NCBI GenBank assembly: GCA_914767715.1
Contig: OU612074.1
Location: 21,564,062-21,624,061 of the forward strand
Source: Membranipora membranacea
Taxonomy: Eukaryota > Bryozoa > Gymnolaemata > Cheilostomatida > Membraniporidae
DNA: 60,000 nt
Reading direction: 5' to 3'
Below are positions 48,101 to 59,500 of the stretch, piece after piece. The position numbers and the translations under genes are program-made. Under the pieces are notes generated by a model. The model searched no databases. It was not told the DNA's origin and saw only the letters and a list, made by a program, of their open reading frames with translations. Each line of letters begins with the position of its first letter. Within the stretch, counting starts at the first letter, position 1.

Positions 48101-51100
48101 CTGGCGATGAGACCTTAATGATACAAAATAATAAATACCAGTTAATATAAATTACCAATAAATATTAATGCTAATAACATTTTATTACTACTTTATTAAC
48201 TTATTATTACTTTATTATTATTTTATTAATATTTTATTATTACTTTATGATACCAAATAATTAATACCAATTAATATTAATAACCAATTTATAATAATAT
48301 TAAAAGTTATACCAATAATTAATACCAAATAATAGATACTCCACAAAAATTTTGCTCTGAAACGGCAGTAAAAATCTCGATGTTTGAATAGGTTATTTTG
48401 TTATCTTGATCTCAGGTTTAAGTCTGACGCTGTTCATCAATCAGTTACAATATGTACCGGCTCTAAGTCCACAGGCAGGTGTCAGAATGTTACTTCACAG
48501 GCAGGGAGAGGTACCTCTAGTCGCTGAGGATGGATTCAATCTCTCACCTGGTACTAAGAGCGCTGTTGCTGTCAAATATGTGAGTGAAAGACAAATTTGT
48601 CCTTGAATGATGACAGTAATCGGCAGCTTTGACTCAGCGTGTTAACAAGCCTTTTTATCAGCCTTGTTCAAGTGTAGCTCATGCACTGTTGAAAAACTTA
48701 ACAGACCACTCAGTAATTGCATCAGTACTACTTACTCATAAGATTTTGCAACAACTTTGAGTAAAATGGTTGTTGATATTAGATCCCCGCCTCTCCAATT
48801 TTTAGATTGGACATTTGTAAATTATTGATATAATGCTACTTCAAATAGATATACAACTAATATCACTTTTTATTGTTTGGATTTACAGATTCACCTTACT
48901 TTTTGAGTGACGTTGTTTACTTTTTTGAATTTGGATGGGGGTTAGTTCAGAGCCTGGTTAACTTGATTCACATACAGGAAATCTCAAGTTATAGCCAAGT
49001 CAATGATAGTTTAGTCACATTTTACCATCTCAAAACCAGCATCATGCGACTGAATAATTGTTTACAGATGGTTAGGCTTCTGTCAGGGCGCGTATACTTT
49101 GATCATACATAAGGTATTTTCAAATTTTTGACATGATTAAGCTCCCCTAGCACAGTGTCTTGGTTTTCTGATGCCGTGTTCCAATCTAAAGAACTAAAGA
49201 ACTAAAGAACTAACACCCATTTCTCTCAAACCAAATCATTGAATGGACTCTACTGTAAAACTCGCAGGTGGAGATAGAGAGGCTGGAGGGAGAGTACTTC
49301 AGTAACTGCACAACAAAGTTTAAGAGAGACGAGAATGGTGGATTACACGAATATTATCCGGGTAACTACACTCAGAAGGTACGCTCACTCATGCATATTA
49401 GTATCGATAATTTGCCCAATATTCATCAAATCAATTTGAATTTTCAGTCGAATAAAAGTTAGGGCAACTGCCAAAGCAATGTTATGAACCCAACTTCAGT
49501 TCTATATAACATCTGCAACTATAACAGTCAATTTATTAAAACTTCTAGAAATTACTGTTTTTGAAACAACTTAATTAAGCGTTCCAAAGATTAATTCTGT
49601 TATTGTCGATGTTATAAAATTTTGTCACAGTGGGTATGGCAGTTAAATATTTTGATTGAGAGATCCAAAAAGAAAACCTTGCAATGTGAAATATGCGATA
49701 ATAAACATAAAAATAATGTAACTGATTGTTCAGTGTTTTTCTGCACCCAATAGTAACATAAGCCCATGTGGTTTCTGTCAGTCAGCAGCCATATATTTGT
49801 TTGTATCTGTGTTCTCGAAGGCCTGTCTGAAGACGTGTCTACAGAAGGGGATAATAGCTGAGTGTGGATGTGCTAACCCTCTGTACAGAGCTCCAGATGG
49901 AGTCATACCATGTACCCCTGATGAGTGTGAGTAGAAGTGCTAGTAATACATTAGGATTGGTAGTGCTAGTGTTAGTGCTAGTAATAAATGAGAATAGGCT
50001 AGTCAAAGACCAGTATACCTGTAGTCCATTATCTATTGCCTCAGCTAATACCACATCCAAGTTGCTGTTTGGTTGTCGTGGCCAGTTGATACCCACATCA
50101 AAAAGAGAATTTAACATGAAGCAATGTCTCGCAGTGAATTACATCGTTGAATTTCATGCATCTCTAACAACTAATAATTCAAAGCCAGATTGGTTCCAGT
50201 AAAATGTAATCGCGGCTTAAATCTTACTCTCACATTTCTATGCTTAGTTGAGACGTGTGTTGAGCATAAGGAGACACAGATGCTAGACAGTGATGAGTGT
50301 GGTTCTATCTGTCCTCTACCCTGCTGGGAGTCTCAGTTCCAGCACGCCATCTCATCCAGTCAGTGGCCTTCAAACAGCTACGAGGTACAATCAGATTTAA
50401 ATCATTTAAATCTTATTTTAATTTTAATGCTTCAGATTTTCAATATGCATATTCTACTGGCAATTCTAAATAACTTCTCACTACATTGTTTTGATTGAAG
50501 TTTTAAAATCTATTCTTGTGGAGCATACTCACTCAAAACTTCGCATGGAATTTACTCAAAAGATTTCCATCGGAATATTATTAATATCTCTATTTAACTG
50601 ATTGAAACTTAACATGTGGACTTCATTTGTTTACAGCCTTATCTTGTGCAGACACTAAAATCCAGAGGTAAAGCCTTACAGAGAGTTCTTGATGATGCCG
50701 AGTAAGTAAATACTATGGTCTTATTTGTTTAAATATAAACAAATTATATTATTGTGTGTGGCGGCATGCAGGGCTAGACATTGTCAGGTATAGGGCGTTT
50801 TTCTTTGTCACAAACGGTAACTATATTATGAGCTCTATTCTTTATCACTGGGGGGGGGGGGGGTGGCAAAGGCAAACTTGAAATGTAAAAAAAACAGGGG
50901 GCAAGCACCCCTTACGCCTCCCTCAGGGTGCTACTTTGATAATAGCCCCAATAGATCATTATTGACAACATCCTGTGCGGAACCCTAGTGGGGCACCCAT
51001 TATCAAACGTACATCTAATCCGACAATATTAAACCCAATCTGAATATTCATTTTTTAATATCAACACACTAAAATATCATTTGAGTTTCAATTTTTTTTA

Positions 51101-51556
51101 ATTCACTTTAGCTCTGGACTGAAGGAACACTTTGTGAAGGTGGATATTTATTATGATAATCTTAACTTCTACAAATACAAGGAGAAGCAAAGTATGACGG
51201 TAAGTGTGACAAAGTGTCAATGTAATCCTCAATGAGTAATGCCAAACTGATAACGTGTGTCCTAGGACATATAGTTAACATGCTATCAAGGTGTATCCTA
51301 GGACATGCAGCCTGAAATTGATCAATACCTTGAGTCTGCCCCTAGTTTATACATACATTATCCTCTTTTTTTTACTTTCCAGCTTGACGATCTAGTTGGG
51401 GCTATAGGAGGCCATCTTGGATTATGGATAGGAATGTCCATTGTGTCTTTTGTTGAGGTGTTTGAGCTCTTCGGATCCCTGCTTGGAACCTGCTGTCGGG
51501 CCATGTGTTGTAGAAGAAGAACAAACGTAATAAATGTGAAATCTGATAAATATTAA
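36140..51556 (+). CDS. DEG/ENaC-family sodium channel subunit
   Basis: Twenty-two exons: 36140-36185, 36514-36881, 38346-38480, 40960-41122, 41460-41606, 42236-42373, 42866-42895, 43428-43457, 44166-44195, 44707-44829, 45106-45581, 45838-45975, 46273-46411, 47226-47292, 47752-47855, 48416-48579, 49268-49378, 49821-49926, 50248-50384, 50637-50701, 51112-51199, 51383-51556. The total is 2979 nt (992 aa plus TAA), in phase throughout. In order it shows an RD/RE-rich cytoplasmic N-terminus (about 34-90), DFSENTSAHAPPK before TM1 (about 149-171), the post-TM1 signature FPAVSFCNLNQF (191-202) and a Gly/Ser-rich insert (about 286-404). Furin-type sites RKRR417 and RRVKR592 follow, then the Cys-rich extracellular domain (GNCFTFNS; EDGFNLSPG; CGCANPLY; CPLPC; SSQWPS) and TM2 with GLWIGMSI (selectivity motif G-M-S, 952-954). 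It should form a trimeric, probably amiloride-sensitive, plasma-membrane cation channel; ligand unknown. It is longer than most relatives because of the insert. The acceptors of exons 7 and 12 and the donor of exon 10 are weak. Confidence 0.9.
36514..36881 (+). other. ENaC exon 2: RD/RE-rich cytoplasmic tail
   Basis: A 368-nt exon whose central third encodes alternating Arg-Asp/Arg-Glu (more than 20 such pairs), then a Lys-rich segment, then the conserved KGVFVDFSENTSAHAPPK block. Codons for Arg and Asp vary (CGA, AGA, CGT, CGC; GAC, GAT), so the repeat is kept at protein level rather than being a young microsatellite. Confidence 0.85.
40402..40602 (+). other. Alternative or decayed duplicate of the ENaC post-TM1 exon (exon 4a)
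   Basis: This block encodes LKFDVLEFPAVSFCNLNQF and continues like exon 4b (40960-41122), differing mainly after RDRLP. A splice at 40564|GT would make it exactly 163 nt, the length and phase of 4b, which suggests a mutually exclusive exon. That donor (GTTGGT) is weak, however. Without it the frame continues 12 codons to TGA at 40600-40602, giving a truncated protein with only TM1. The acceptor CTGCAG is good. It could be a functional alternative exon or a duplicate losing its donor. Confidence 0.65.
40804..40958 (+). repeat. Duplicated intron 3' segment, copy 1
   Basis: The intron end leading into exon 4b. It is closely repeated at 42429-42581: ACTTTGGTGYTAAGTGGAATGTG, GAAATGGTGCATTCTGGG, CATGCCCT-TATAGA, and an ending in a T-rich tract plus TAG. 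Confidence 0.7.
42236..42373 (+). other. ENaC exon 6: Gly/Ser/Thr-rich cassette
   Basis: 138 nt (46 codons), phase 1-1, encoding runs of Gly with Ser/Thr/Ala (GGGGGGASSTSGGG and similar). Gly codons vary (GGT, GGC, GGA), so this is a maintained linker rather than a simple expansion. Confidence 0.8.
42429..42581 (+). repeat. Duplicated intron 3' segment, copy 2
   Basis: Matches 40804-40958 up to the acceptor-like TTTATTAG, but no ENaC exon follows it. It is probably left over from a segmental duplication that spread exons of this gene. Confidence 0.7.
42866..42895 (+). other. ENaC microexon 7 (30 nt)
   Basis: Encodes the GSSGGTSSGS-type decapeptide, phase 1-1, with donor GTGAGTG. The acceptor is AAAAAG, weaker than in its two paralogous microexons. 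Confidence 0.6.
43428..43457 (+). other. ENaC microexon 8 (30 nt)
   Basis: Encodes GISGGSSSGS, phase 1-1, bounded by TTGAACAG and GTGAGTT. It is a tandem copy of microexon 7, and the downstream introns are also similar (the TTGCCTGTCT...TTCTTTCTCAC blocks). Confidence 0.7.
44166..44195 (+). other. ENaC microexon 9 (30 nt)
   Basis: Encodes GSSGETSSSG, phase 1-1. The acceptor context TTGAACAG is identical to that of microexon 8 and the donor is GTGAGTGTG. Confidence 0.7.
44707..44829 (+). other. ENaC exon 10: Gly-rich cassette
   Basis: 123 nt, phase 1-1, encoding Gly runs with TSAS and SSAAGG. The donor GGAG|GTCTGC is non-consensus at +3/+4 but is the one that keeps phase; GTCGAT at about 44879 would also keep it and add about 16 residues. 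Confidence 0.65.
45785..45832 (+). repeat. Intronic repeat shared with 47907-47954
   Basis: Both stretches read CTTACCTC(G/A)TCTCGA...CAACCCAGTTTATTTC(G/A)ATGTTGG-like sequence and are followed by AAGGCG or CAGGCG. The first immediately precedes ENaC exon 12; the second lies in the intron after exon 15. Confidence 0.65.
48120..48335. repeat. AT-rich simple-sequence tract
   Basis: Intronic run of TTATTA/TTTATTAT and AATAATTAATACCAA-type units, low complexity. Confidence 0.7.
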
Positions 51557-51666
51557 GTTCTCCAATGGTATATGTCTCAGACTTACTACATGCGCTGCTG
51601 GCTATTTAAAACTCGAACTTTGATGTTTGATCTTTCTGATAAGAGGGGCAGATCATCAGTCAATGC

Positions 51667-51672
51667 AATAAA
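51667..51672 (+). terminator. Polyadenylation signal of the ENaC-like gene
   Basis: AATAAA about 110 bp after the ENaC TAA stop, a plausible 3' UTR length. Confidence 0.55.
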
Positions 51673-53511
51673 TTGAATTGCAATTAGGACGAAATGTGTT
51701 TGTATCTTTTTGGCCCAAATCTTAGGTTATATTACAAAATGTAACTGTGATACACCATTCAAAGGCGGAGTGTCGTTTCTAAGTTGATTATTTATTATTG
51801 GCAAAGACCAAAAATAAAACATCTTACAACATAAGGTTTGCATTATAAAAATGTAACTTCACTATACTTTAAGTATAAAATTAACTGGACAATATCCAAA
51901 TGCATTGAGTAAACATTTCATAGGCAACATGCGATTCTCCGTCTAAAATTTTTCTGGCTGTTAGAAATGTGAATCATAATAATACTATCCAGTTTCATGA
52001 TGATGTTTTTGATATTTCACATTTGTATAGTACAATAACTCCGTCTCTCTAGGAATATGATGTAATATATTTATTTTTGTATTTTATTGTACTTCCTCTT
52101 TTTGCCATTTTCTATTTTTGCTCAAATATCGCTCATCTTTGTGCATGTTGTATGTTTTTCATCATCAGAAGTTTTTCAACATTTATCCTTTGACTTGCCT
52201 GTAACATTGGGTAATTACACTTTTCACTTTTGACTACACTTACAGACCAAAGCTTTTCCCTCCGTAATTTTAAGTTAAAACTAACCTCTGTTAAATTAAA
52301 TATTTCGCACAGAAGACAATGCAAGGCAATATTTTCAAAACTCTAACGCGTTTCCTCACATAATTCTCCATCCAGATATGGCCAATAGTCAGGATACCTG
52401 CGTTAAAACAAAGGACTCATGATCAGGGGCTAACTGATGGTGACCTCAATCCTTTAGAAACCATTACATTGGCAACTTTAAAACTGAGTAACACCACTGA
52501 AAAATGAAAGCAGGCTCAGTACAGGGAGGGAAATCATCAATTTTGTTTTCAAGCTGCGCCAAATGATTGTGAGATACGGCGATCGGTATGTGCGCTTTCG
52601 CTTCACTGACAGGCAATTAATGTGTATTCTTTCTTTCTTGCAATAATACAATATGAATACATGTTTGTGAATGGAAAGCACTGTTATAGTCTGATGGAAA
52701 ATGGATCCATATAGTAGCCTGTGAAAGCTAGCTATGCCATGATAAATTTTAACAGTGATTTAATCCACCATCTATACTGCCAAAGACAAAAAAATTCCTG
52801 TTTTATTGATTGCATCAGGTTGGTGTGTGCAGTTAAATACGAATTACGTGAATTTTTAAAGTAAGAATTTTCAAGCGTTAAGGCAAAAGCGGTCATCAGT
52901 TTACATCTGACAGTACTCTCATTCATTTTGAATTTGTTCGGTTTCTAGTTTTTGTGTAAGCAGAGTTCAGCAGCCAAACCAAGGTTACTGAGATCATTGC
53001 TTAATTTTGCTGCTATAACAAATATCCTAACGTATACAGGTATTTTTGTGCGGTATTTGTATTATATATACAGGTATTTGTGTGCGGCATGATTTGTTTT
53101 TGTAATATCAATTAATGTTCTATTACGCTTGTCAAACTTATGTTTTCTTCTGACTGACTCACACAAAGACTAACGTTATCACTTCCTCATAAAGGTCATA
53201 GCGATGAGGCCACACCAGGATGTTTGTCATCCATTGAAATCTTGATTCTGTCACTTTGTTGTGTAAATATTACAAGTCAAGTACAAGCAGCAAGGCAATG
53301 CATTTAAGCATTTACATAAAGTAATTTTTTGAAAATTTCCCCCAATGAAATTTGAGCACATTGTGATTTCAGTTTGTATTCAATTGACTGGGTCATAAGG
53401 GGGAAGTAAAAAGTTTTCTCTTGTCAAAGGTCAACTTATTCATAGACTGTCAATTTCACATGAGCTAGCGATGATCAGTAGCAGTTTTCATTGAACCTCC
53501 GTTCCTACAAG
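51673..53511. other. Intergenic stretch between the ENaC-like gene and the signal-peptide gene
   Basis: No gene or repeat family is recognised. A short direct repeat (ACAGGTATTTKTGTGCGG) occurs at about 53037-53055 and 53070-53090. The promoter of the next gene must lie at the right end. Confidence 0.4.
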
Positions 53512-56500
53512 ATGTGGAATCATTTCACGGTTCTTTTGGCTGTCCTCACTCTATCAAACCATCAAGGTAAGAATACAGCTGTTTTTTATGTCACATCGCT
53601 TAGTTTTTTTGGGGTCGATTTCAGGTAAGCTCAATTTTCTGTCATATGCTAACACAGAATGAATTCTCTCCTGCTCCTCGACTTAGGCTAAAGTTTAAAG
53701 GATGCGGAGACCGGATCAAAACATAATGAGGCATTTCTTCAAGTCTAAATATGAGCCAAAGTTTTATTTCCACTGTAATGTCAGCATCAACATGAAGAAA
53801 TAACCGATGATTCCATAGCAAAGGATGAAAAGATTTCTGCCTCTTTTCCTTATTACAGAGCCTCAAGGTAAATTCTAACATAGTCTGTTCTGTTATTTAG
53901 GTAGCCATGTGACTGCAGAAGAAAACTATAATTTGACATCGAAAGAGCAGGAATATCCATCAACCGCTTTGAACAACAGTGGCTCTGCCTTGAAACCTTG
54001 GAAGTCCTCCGTGAATGATGACAATATATCCGCAACATTAGAACCAGGAACTCAGACTGGTGCTGAGCTTGTGAAACTAGTTTTCCTGGCCCAATTCTGC
54101 CTTGATGATGAGAGAAATATTTCAAAAGAAGCCCTACTGAACGAAGTCATGAGGGTGCGTGTTGCAGAAAACCTGATTCAACAAATTAATTCTATGGAGC
54201 AGAGGACGAAATTTGGTGAGTTGTAATGATAGCTGTAATGGCTAATAGCTGATTCATTGACGAGGTGGCCATTTTTTTCACAGTTCAGAAATATAATCGA
54301 TTGTAGATGAAGCAAGTGAATCGGAATCACACATAGACACATATACATATACATAGACACCTATGTATATACATATACATTGAAACCTTGGAACTCCTCC
54401 GTGAATGATGACAATATATCCGCAACATTAGAACCAGGAACATTAGAAGACAAAGACACAGACATAAGACACAGACACAGACACAGACACAGTCACAGAC
54501 ACAGACACAGACACAGACACAGACACAGACACAGACACAGACACAGACACAGACACAGACACAGACACAGACACAGACACAGACACAGACACAGACACAG
54601 ACACTGACACTGACACTGACACTGACACAGACACAGACACATAGACACAGACACATAGACACAAAGACAAGGGAACGAGGAAGTTAAAGTGTAACCGAAT
54701 TTTGCCAAGACCTTTTCATCTTCGTGAAGGTAATTTGAATAACTTAATCTGATTTAGTTTTCAAGCAAAGCCCGAGTTGTAGATTTGCGTTGGAGGTGGG
54801 ATTAGGAAGTCCAGCTGAGAGGAGGTTCTTATTTATTGAAGAGCTACAGCTACTCATACATTATTATAAAAGCGTGATATATCACCTTTTCCGTTTCTCA
54901 GGAACTACTCGTCCCATCTTAAAAATTCCTTCACTGATTCGTCACTAGTAGTCTGACAAAATTTATATCGCAATATTTTTTAGACTACATGTTTCTTACT
55001 TGATAAATTGTACATTAACTGAAATACATTGAAAACATATAGGCAGCAGTGGGCAAAATTATGCAGTGAATTACGCTATGTAAAAGCGTGATGATAATCT
55101 ATGCAGTATTACATGCAAAGCACATTGTGTACAACAATGGATCACCTATTTTGGGTGATTGCTGAGCATTGAGAGAGAAATGTTTATGCTCATAACTTTT
55201 CACTATTATATTTATCATCAAAACCTCGGGAATACTCTTTAGTTGAATGGAAGCTAGTGTGTATAACATGTTGTTTTACCTATTTTCAGCTTTTTGGCTA
55301 GAGCGGAGTGCATGTTTTGGACCAAATAAAGCTAGTTTAGCCACAAAAATCCAAATAACTCAAGATGTAGAGCCATAATCAATAATCGCTTCTATCAAAA
55401 TCTAGACAATCTCCTACTGTTCATCATGCTGACAACAAATTTGACTGACAGCTTTATGAATTTCAGAATCATGGCGGCAAAATTTTGTTCTAAATTAGTG
55501 AAAATTTGGGTTTTTAGCCGGTACAGTTGTGACAACCAGGCTTTGTAGGCATGTAAGATTTTTGATAGACGTGACAGTACAAGACCAAAATGGTGTAATA
55601 AATTGGATGTTTTAGTTTATTTTATGCATTATTGAGGTCACATTATATCAGGAGTCAGAAAGGTTACTATTGCAAAACTCAATTTCAAGACACGAAGACA
55701 GCAGGCCTAAGAACCTAATGTTTTACCAAAATGTCACCACTCCAGTTAGTGCCGTGCCTCCTCTATATGGTGAAAGCATAAACTAATCAAACACCTCAAT
55801 AACAAGGCATAGAGGGCTCAATTTAAAAAGGGTACCTTTTGCCCCAAAATGAACTTTCAGAGGTTACTGCGACTCAACGTAAAACTTTTGGGAGGTTTCA
55901 ACGGTGAAAATAACTATTACACATGATCACCAATACAATATTAAAAAGTTTTAAAAAGCGATATATCAAGTTAATGTTTTGAATTGATTTCCTAACCATC
56001 GTAAAAATATACATCAGGTTGCGAAACTGGTTGAGAATTAGTGAATCATGCACTATTCAAACGATGAAACAAGGAAGTCAATATTAGCGTAGTGCAACTT
56101 AATCTGACAGCTGCCTTGATTTAGCCTGAGTTGTAGAATGTTGATCTAGGTTGAGGGTCAGATCATAAATGAATGTTTCAAGGCTTTATGGACTACCAGA
56201 TGTTAATGTGATTGTCTTGGCATCTCATCATGTGTACTTGCACAATATTCTCATCAAGGTTTTCAATTGATTTTGATAAGTAGCTATTTTGAAAATAAAT
56301 ACGTTCAAAGAAGCTAGCCAGGCCTAGCAAAATATCTGGACTCAAATTCTCAATTGGCATAGTTTTGTCTTCCTTATTTCAAAATTCAAACATGATCACT
56401 ATGAACTGATAGTGACCAAAAATTACCAAAGTATTCCTGTAAACAAGTTGATGACATATCAGTTGCTCATCCAATAGCTAATCATATTGGTAGGGATTCA

Positions 56501-59500
56501 TACTGGAGTATGAACTTTTGACTATAACTTGTTTTTCTAGTGCTGGAAATTCAAGATGTTTGTACGGACGAAAGAAAAACGCTGCAAGCAATCTTATCAG
56601 AGTCGGAGAGTCTGCACTATGATGAGACCACAAGACCATCTCTTTCAGCTCGAAACTCACTGGGAGGTAATGTTTAAATATTTGTGTCTGAGTCGTCCTG
56701 TGTCAGATGCGTCCTGTGTCAGGAGCCGCTTGTGTCAGGGGCGTCCTATGCAAGGGGTGTACTGTGTCAGGGCGTCCTGTATCAGGGGCGTCCTGTGCAA
56801 GGGTGTTCTGTGTCAGGGGCGCACTGTGTTAAGTAAGGTGGACCCCATACAGCAGACAATTTGATCTGCGTTGTTATTCATGGTTTTTGCATAATGTTTA
56901 TGTTGGAGTGGACTATAAACATCAATTATTTACTAATCAGATTACCCTGTAGACAAGTCAATGTTAGCTAGAGTAAATAAGGTAGGTAAAAATTATTAAC
57001 CTTAAACTTAGCTATTTCAAGGATGAGTGGAATGGCAAACTTCTCCTCCTGCAAATACTTTACTCTTATAGGATAGGTCTATAAACTGCCTGCTTGACCT
57101 CCTTCCTCTTATTCTATTCCTTATTAGCTTATGTTATCACAGGGCCGTAGTTTAGAAAAATGGTAGGGGAGGCAAATGTCCGAGGCCAGTCCAAAGCATC
57201 ACCAAGAGGGGTGCTGTAAGCTCCTCCCCAAGCAATTTAAGGCATATAATTAGCAAATGCAAATCCCAGAGGAGCTGATTCGAACATGAATTTTTCAATC
57301 ACAGTGTTTTAGGTCATTGTATTTTTCTTTCTAGGGGAGGCAGTGCCTCCCTGCCTCCCCTCCCAGCCGGCAAGGTTTAGCCAGCAACCTTCTGTAGAGG
57401 TTGCCTATGGGCAGCTTTATTGTTGGCCAATATCCTCTGACATCACTTGTATTTGATAGGTATGCCAGAGGGAGCCAGATATCCCCATTTCCCAGCAACA
57501 GATATAATTGGTTGTAGATGCTTCTGCTTTTATACTCTATTTTCTTGCCATTGGCGGTTGCAGAAATAACCTTTCTGGACTGACAACACATAGCCAACAT
57601 TCAAATATTAATGTATTTACCATCTATTAGTATGGCTCCAGCATGAGAACAGTTTACTCCCCATTGTTTTCGACAGAGCTCTCAACCACTCAGGTTTAGC
57701 CCGAATTACTCAGATTTTTGGACTCAACTCAGGCTACTCAGAGGATTTTAGAATGTAAGCTAAAAACTCAGATTTTGCTCGTTGGCAGAGATGAATAATA
57801 TATAAACAATGCTAAATGTTGCTTTACAATAATTCATGCCATATTATTAATGAATGATCAGGTATTAGATTCTAGTTGTGGTGAGCTATGTAAATAATAC
57901 TGCACTCCAAAACTAATAATACCAAAGATTATAAATACTCTCACTGCACTGCCTATTCAAGTCTTTTATGTGAAATTGATATGGCTAAATTCCAATTTGC
58001 ATTTGAGAATGCTTTTAAAATTTAGCTTGTAACGAACTTGACATGATTGAATGAATCTAGTCTCTAATTTGAATACACTAATAATAATAAATTTCATTTA
58101 TGAAATGCTCAATAAAATTGTTTAAAAACAATGATTTCTAAGCGTTATAGAATATCGACACATTACACCCAGACCCCCACTGAGATGAATAATAAAGATA
58201 ACATCAAACTTTTGCATGATAATAATGTGCTGTATTTGTTGTGGGTATTTTATTTCATTTGTGATAAGCTATGCTCTTATTGAACTGCCAATCCCAGTGA
58301 TTTGCGAAATAGATTATTATGTCTAAATAGAAGTTTAGACATGTTAAAAAAATGATTTGTAGGTGAACCGGATAAATCCAGGCAAGGATTTCAATAGCAT
58401 CACATTACATTAATTATGCCTTTCTACCCTGGCGCCTCGATTCGTCAGCCTCTAAATCAATATTTCTACAAACACCATCATCACTATCATCATGGGATAC
58501 ATTTTAGCCTGTGGCGGCGGCCATGGTTAATCCATATGAATTGGTTCATCTGGATCAAATCTAAAATTGTTTACGGTTTTATGTTTACAAGAAATGCTCT
58601 AGGTTTTTATTGATTTACTTGCTATCACAAACATGAAATGTTGCGAGAAAAGGATGCATATACTTTGTCAATAAAGGAGCTTGTTGCTAGAGTATGGAAC
58701 TTGCATTTGATCGCTCTAGAAAATTCTGTATGAGGTGATGCTCATCAGCAAAACAGCACAATAATACCGAGGTCGCCTACGCCAAACCTCAAAGTTTCGA
58801 ATCCTCCCAGGTTGAGAGCCCTGGGTTTCGATGGTACAAATTTACTTCACTACCAATCCTAGAGGTCTAAGCTGAGTGTAAAAATGGTTGTCACGGTTAG
58901 GTCGATGTAATTTGCAGACCAATGTAGCATTTGTCTCCCCTAGCGAAGTTCTTTTTTTGAGAATGCTTTACATCCAGACACCAAGTAATCAAATAAGACA
59001 TGAGCATCCTCATTTAATTCCTGTGAACCAGTATCACATCCAAGAAATTTGAAATAGGCAAATACGACGTGGCCATTGATTGAATCAATTGCTTCTGACA
59101 CCAATTAATACGCAACACAACAAGTGGTGGTCAGGAAATGATACATTTGTTAAATTATGAATTAATTATTCATGCTAGGTATCTAAATACCAAATGCTAA
59201 ATGCTCTTAGCAAGGCAGAAGCACTCTACAGACCCCACTCAGCTAGTACCGCTTTCTCCGTCTCCCACAGGCCTTTTGGGTAATTTTAGAAAATTAATAA
59301 ATGTAACAAATAAGTTAACTATATAATCTTAATATAGAAATTCGATAGAGACAGTTAATAATATCCCTGATATATCCTTCCCTGAGAAGGATATAAAACC
59401 TCTATTTAACTTCTTGAAGAGGTTTCTAAAAATCCCTTTTTGGCAACCTCTTCCACCGGTCCATATGGCATACTATTGGCAACAGTGTTCAGCCTCTTCC

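Noticed and set aside
50840-50865. Poly-G run as a regulatory quadruplex (also 15800-15816)
   Set aside because: Simple homopolymer tracts in introns; no spaced G-tracts that would make a classical quadruplex convincing.
54327-54708. Long low-complexity open frames (poly Arg-His, Cys-Leu/Val, Ser-Val) on both strands
   Set aside because: All arise from the (GACACA)n array; a hexamer without stops is open in every frame.
58760-58850. tRNA-like or SINE-like element (TTTCGAATCCTCCC resembles a T-loop/B-box)
   Set aside because: No matching A-box or cloverleaf could be built around it.
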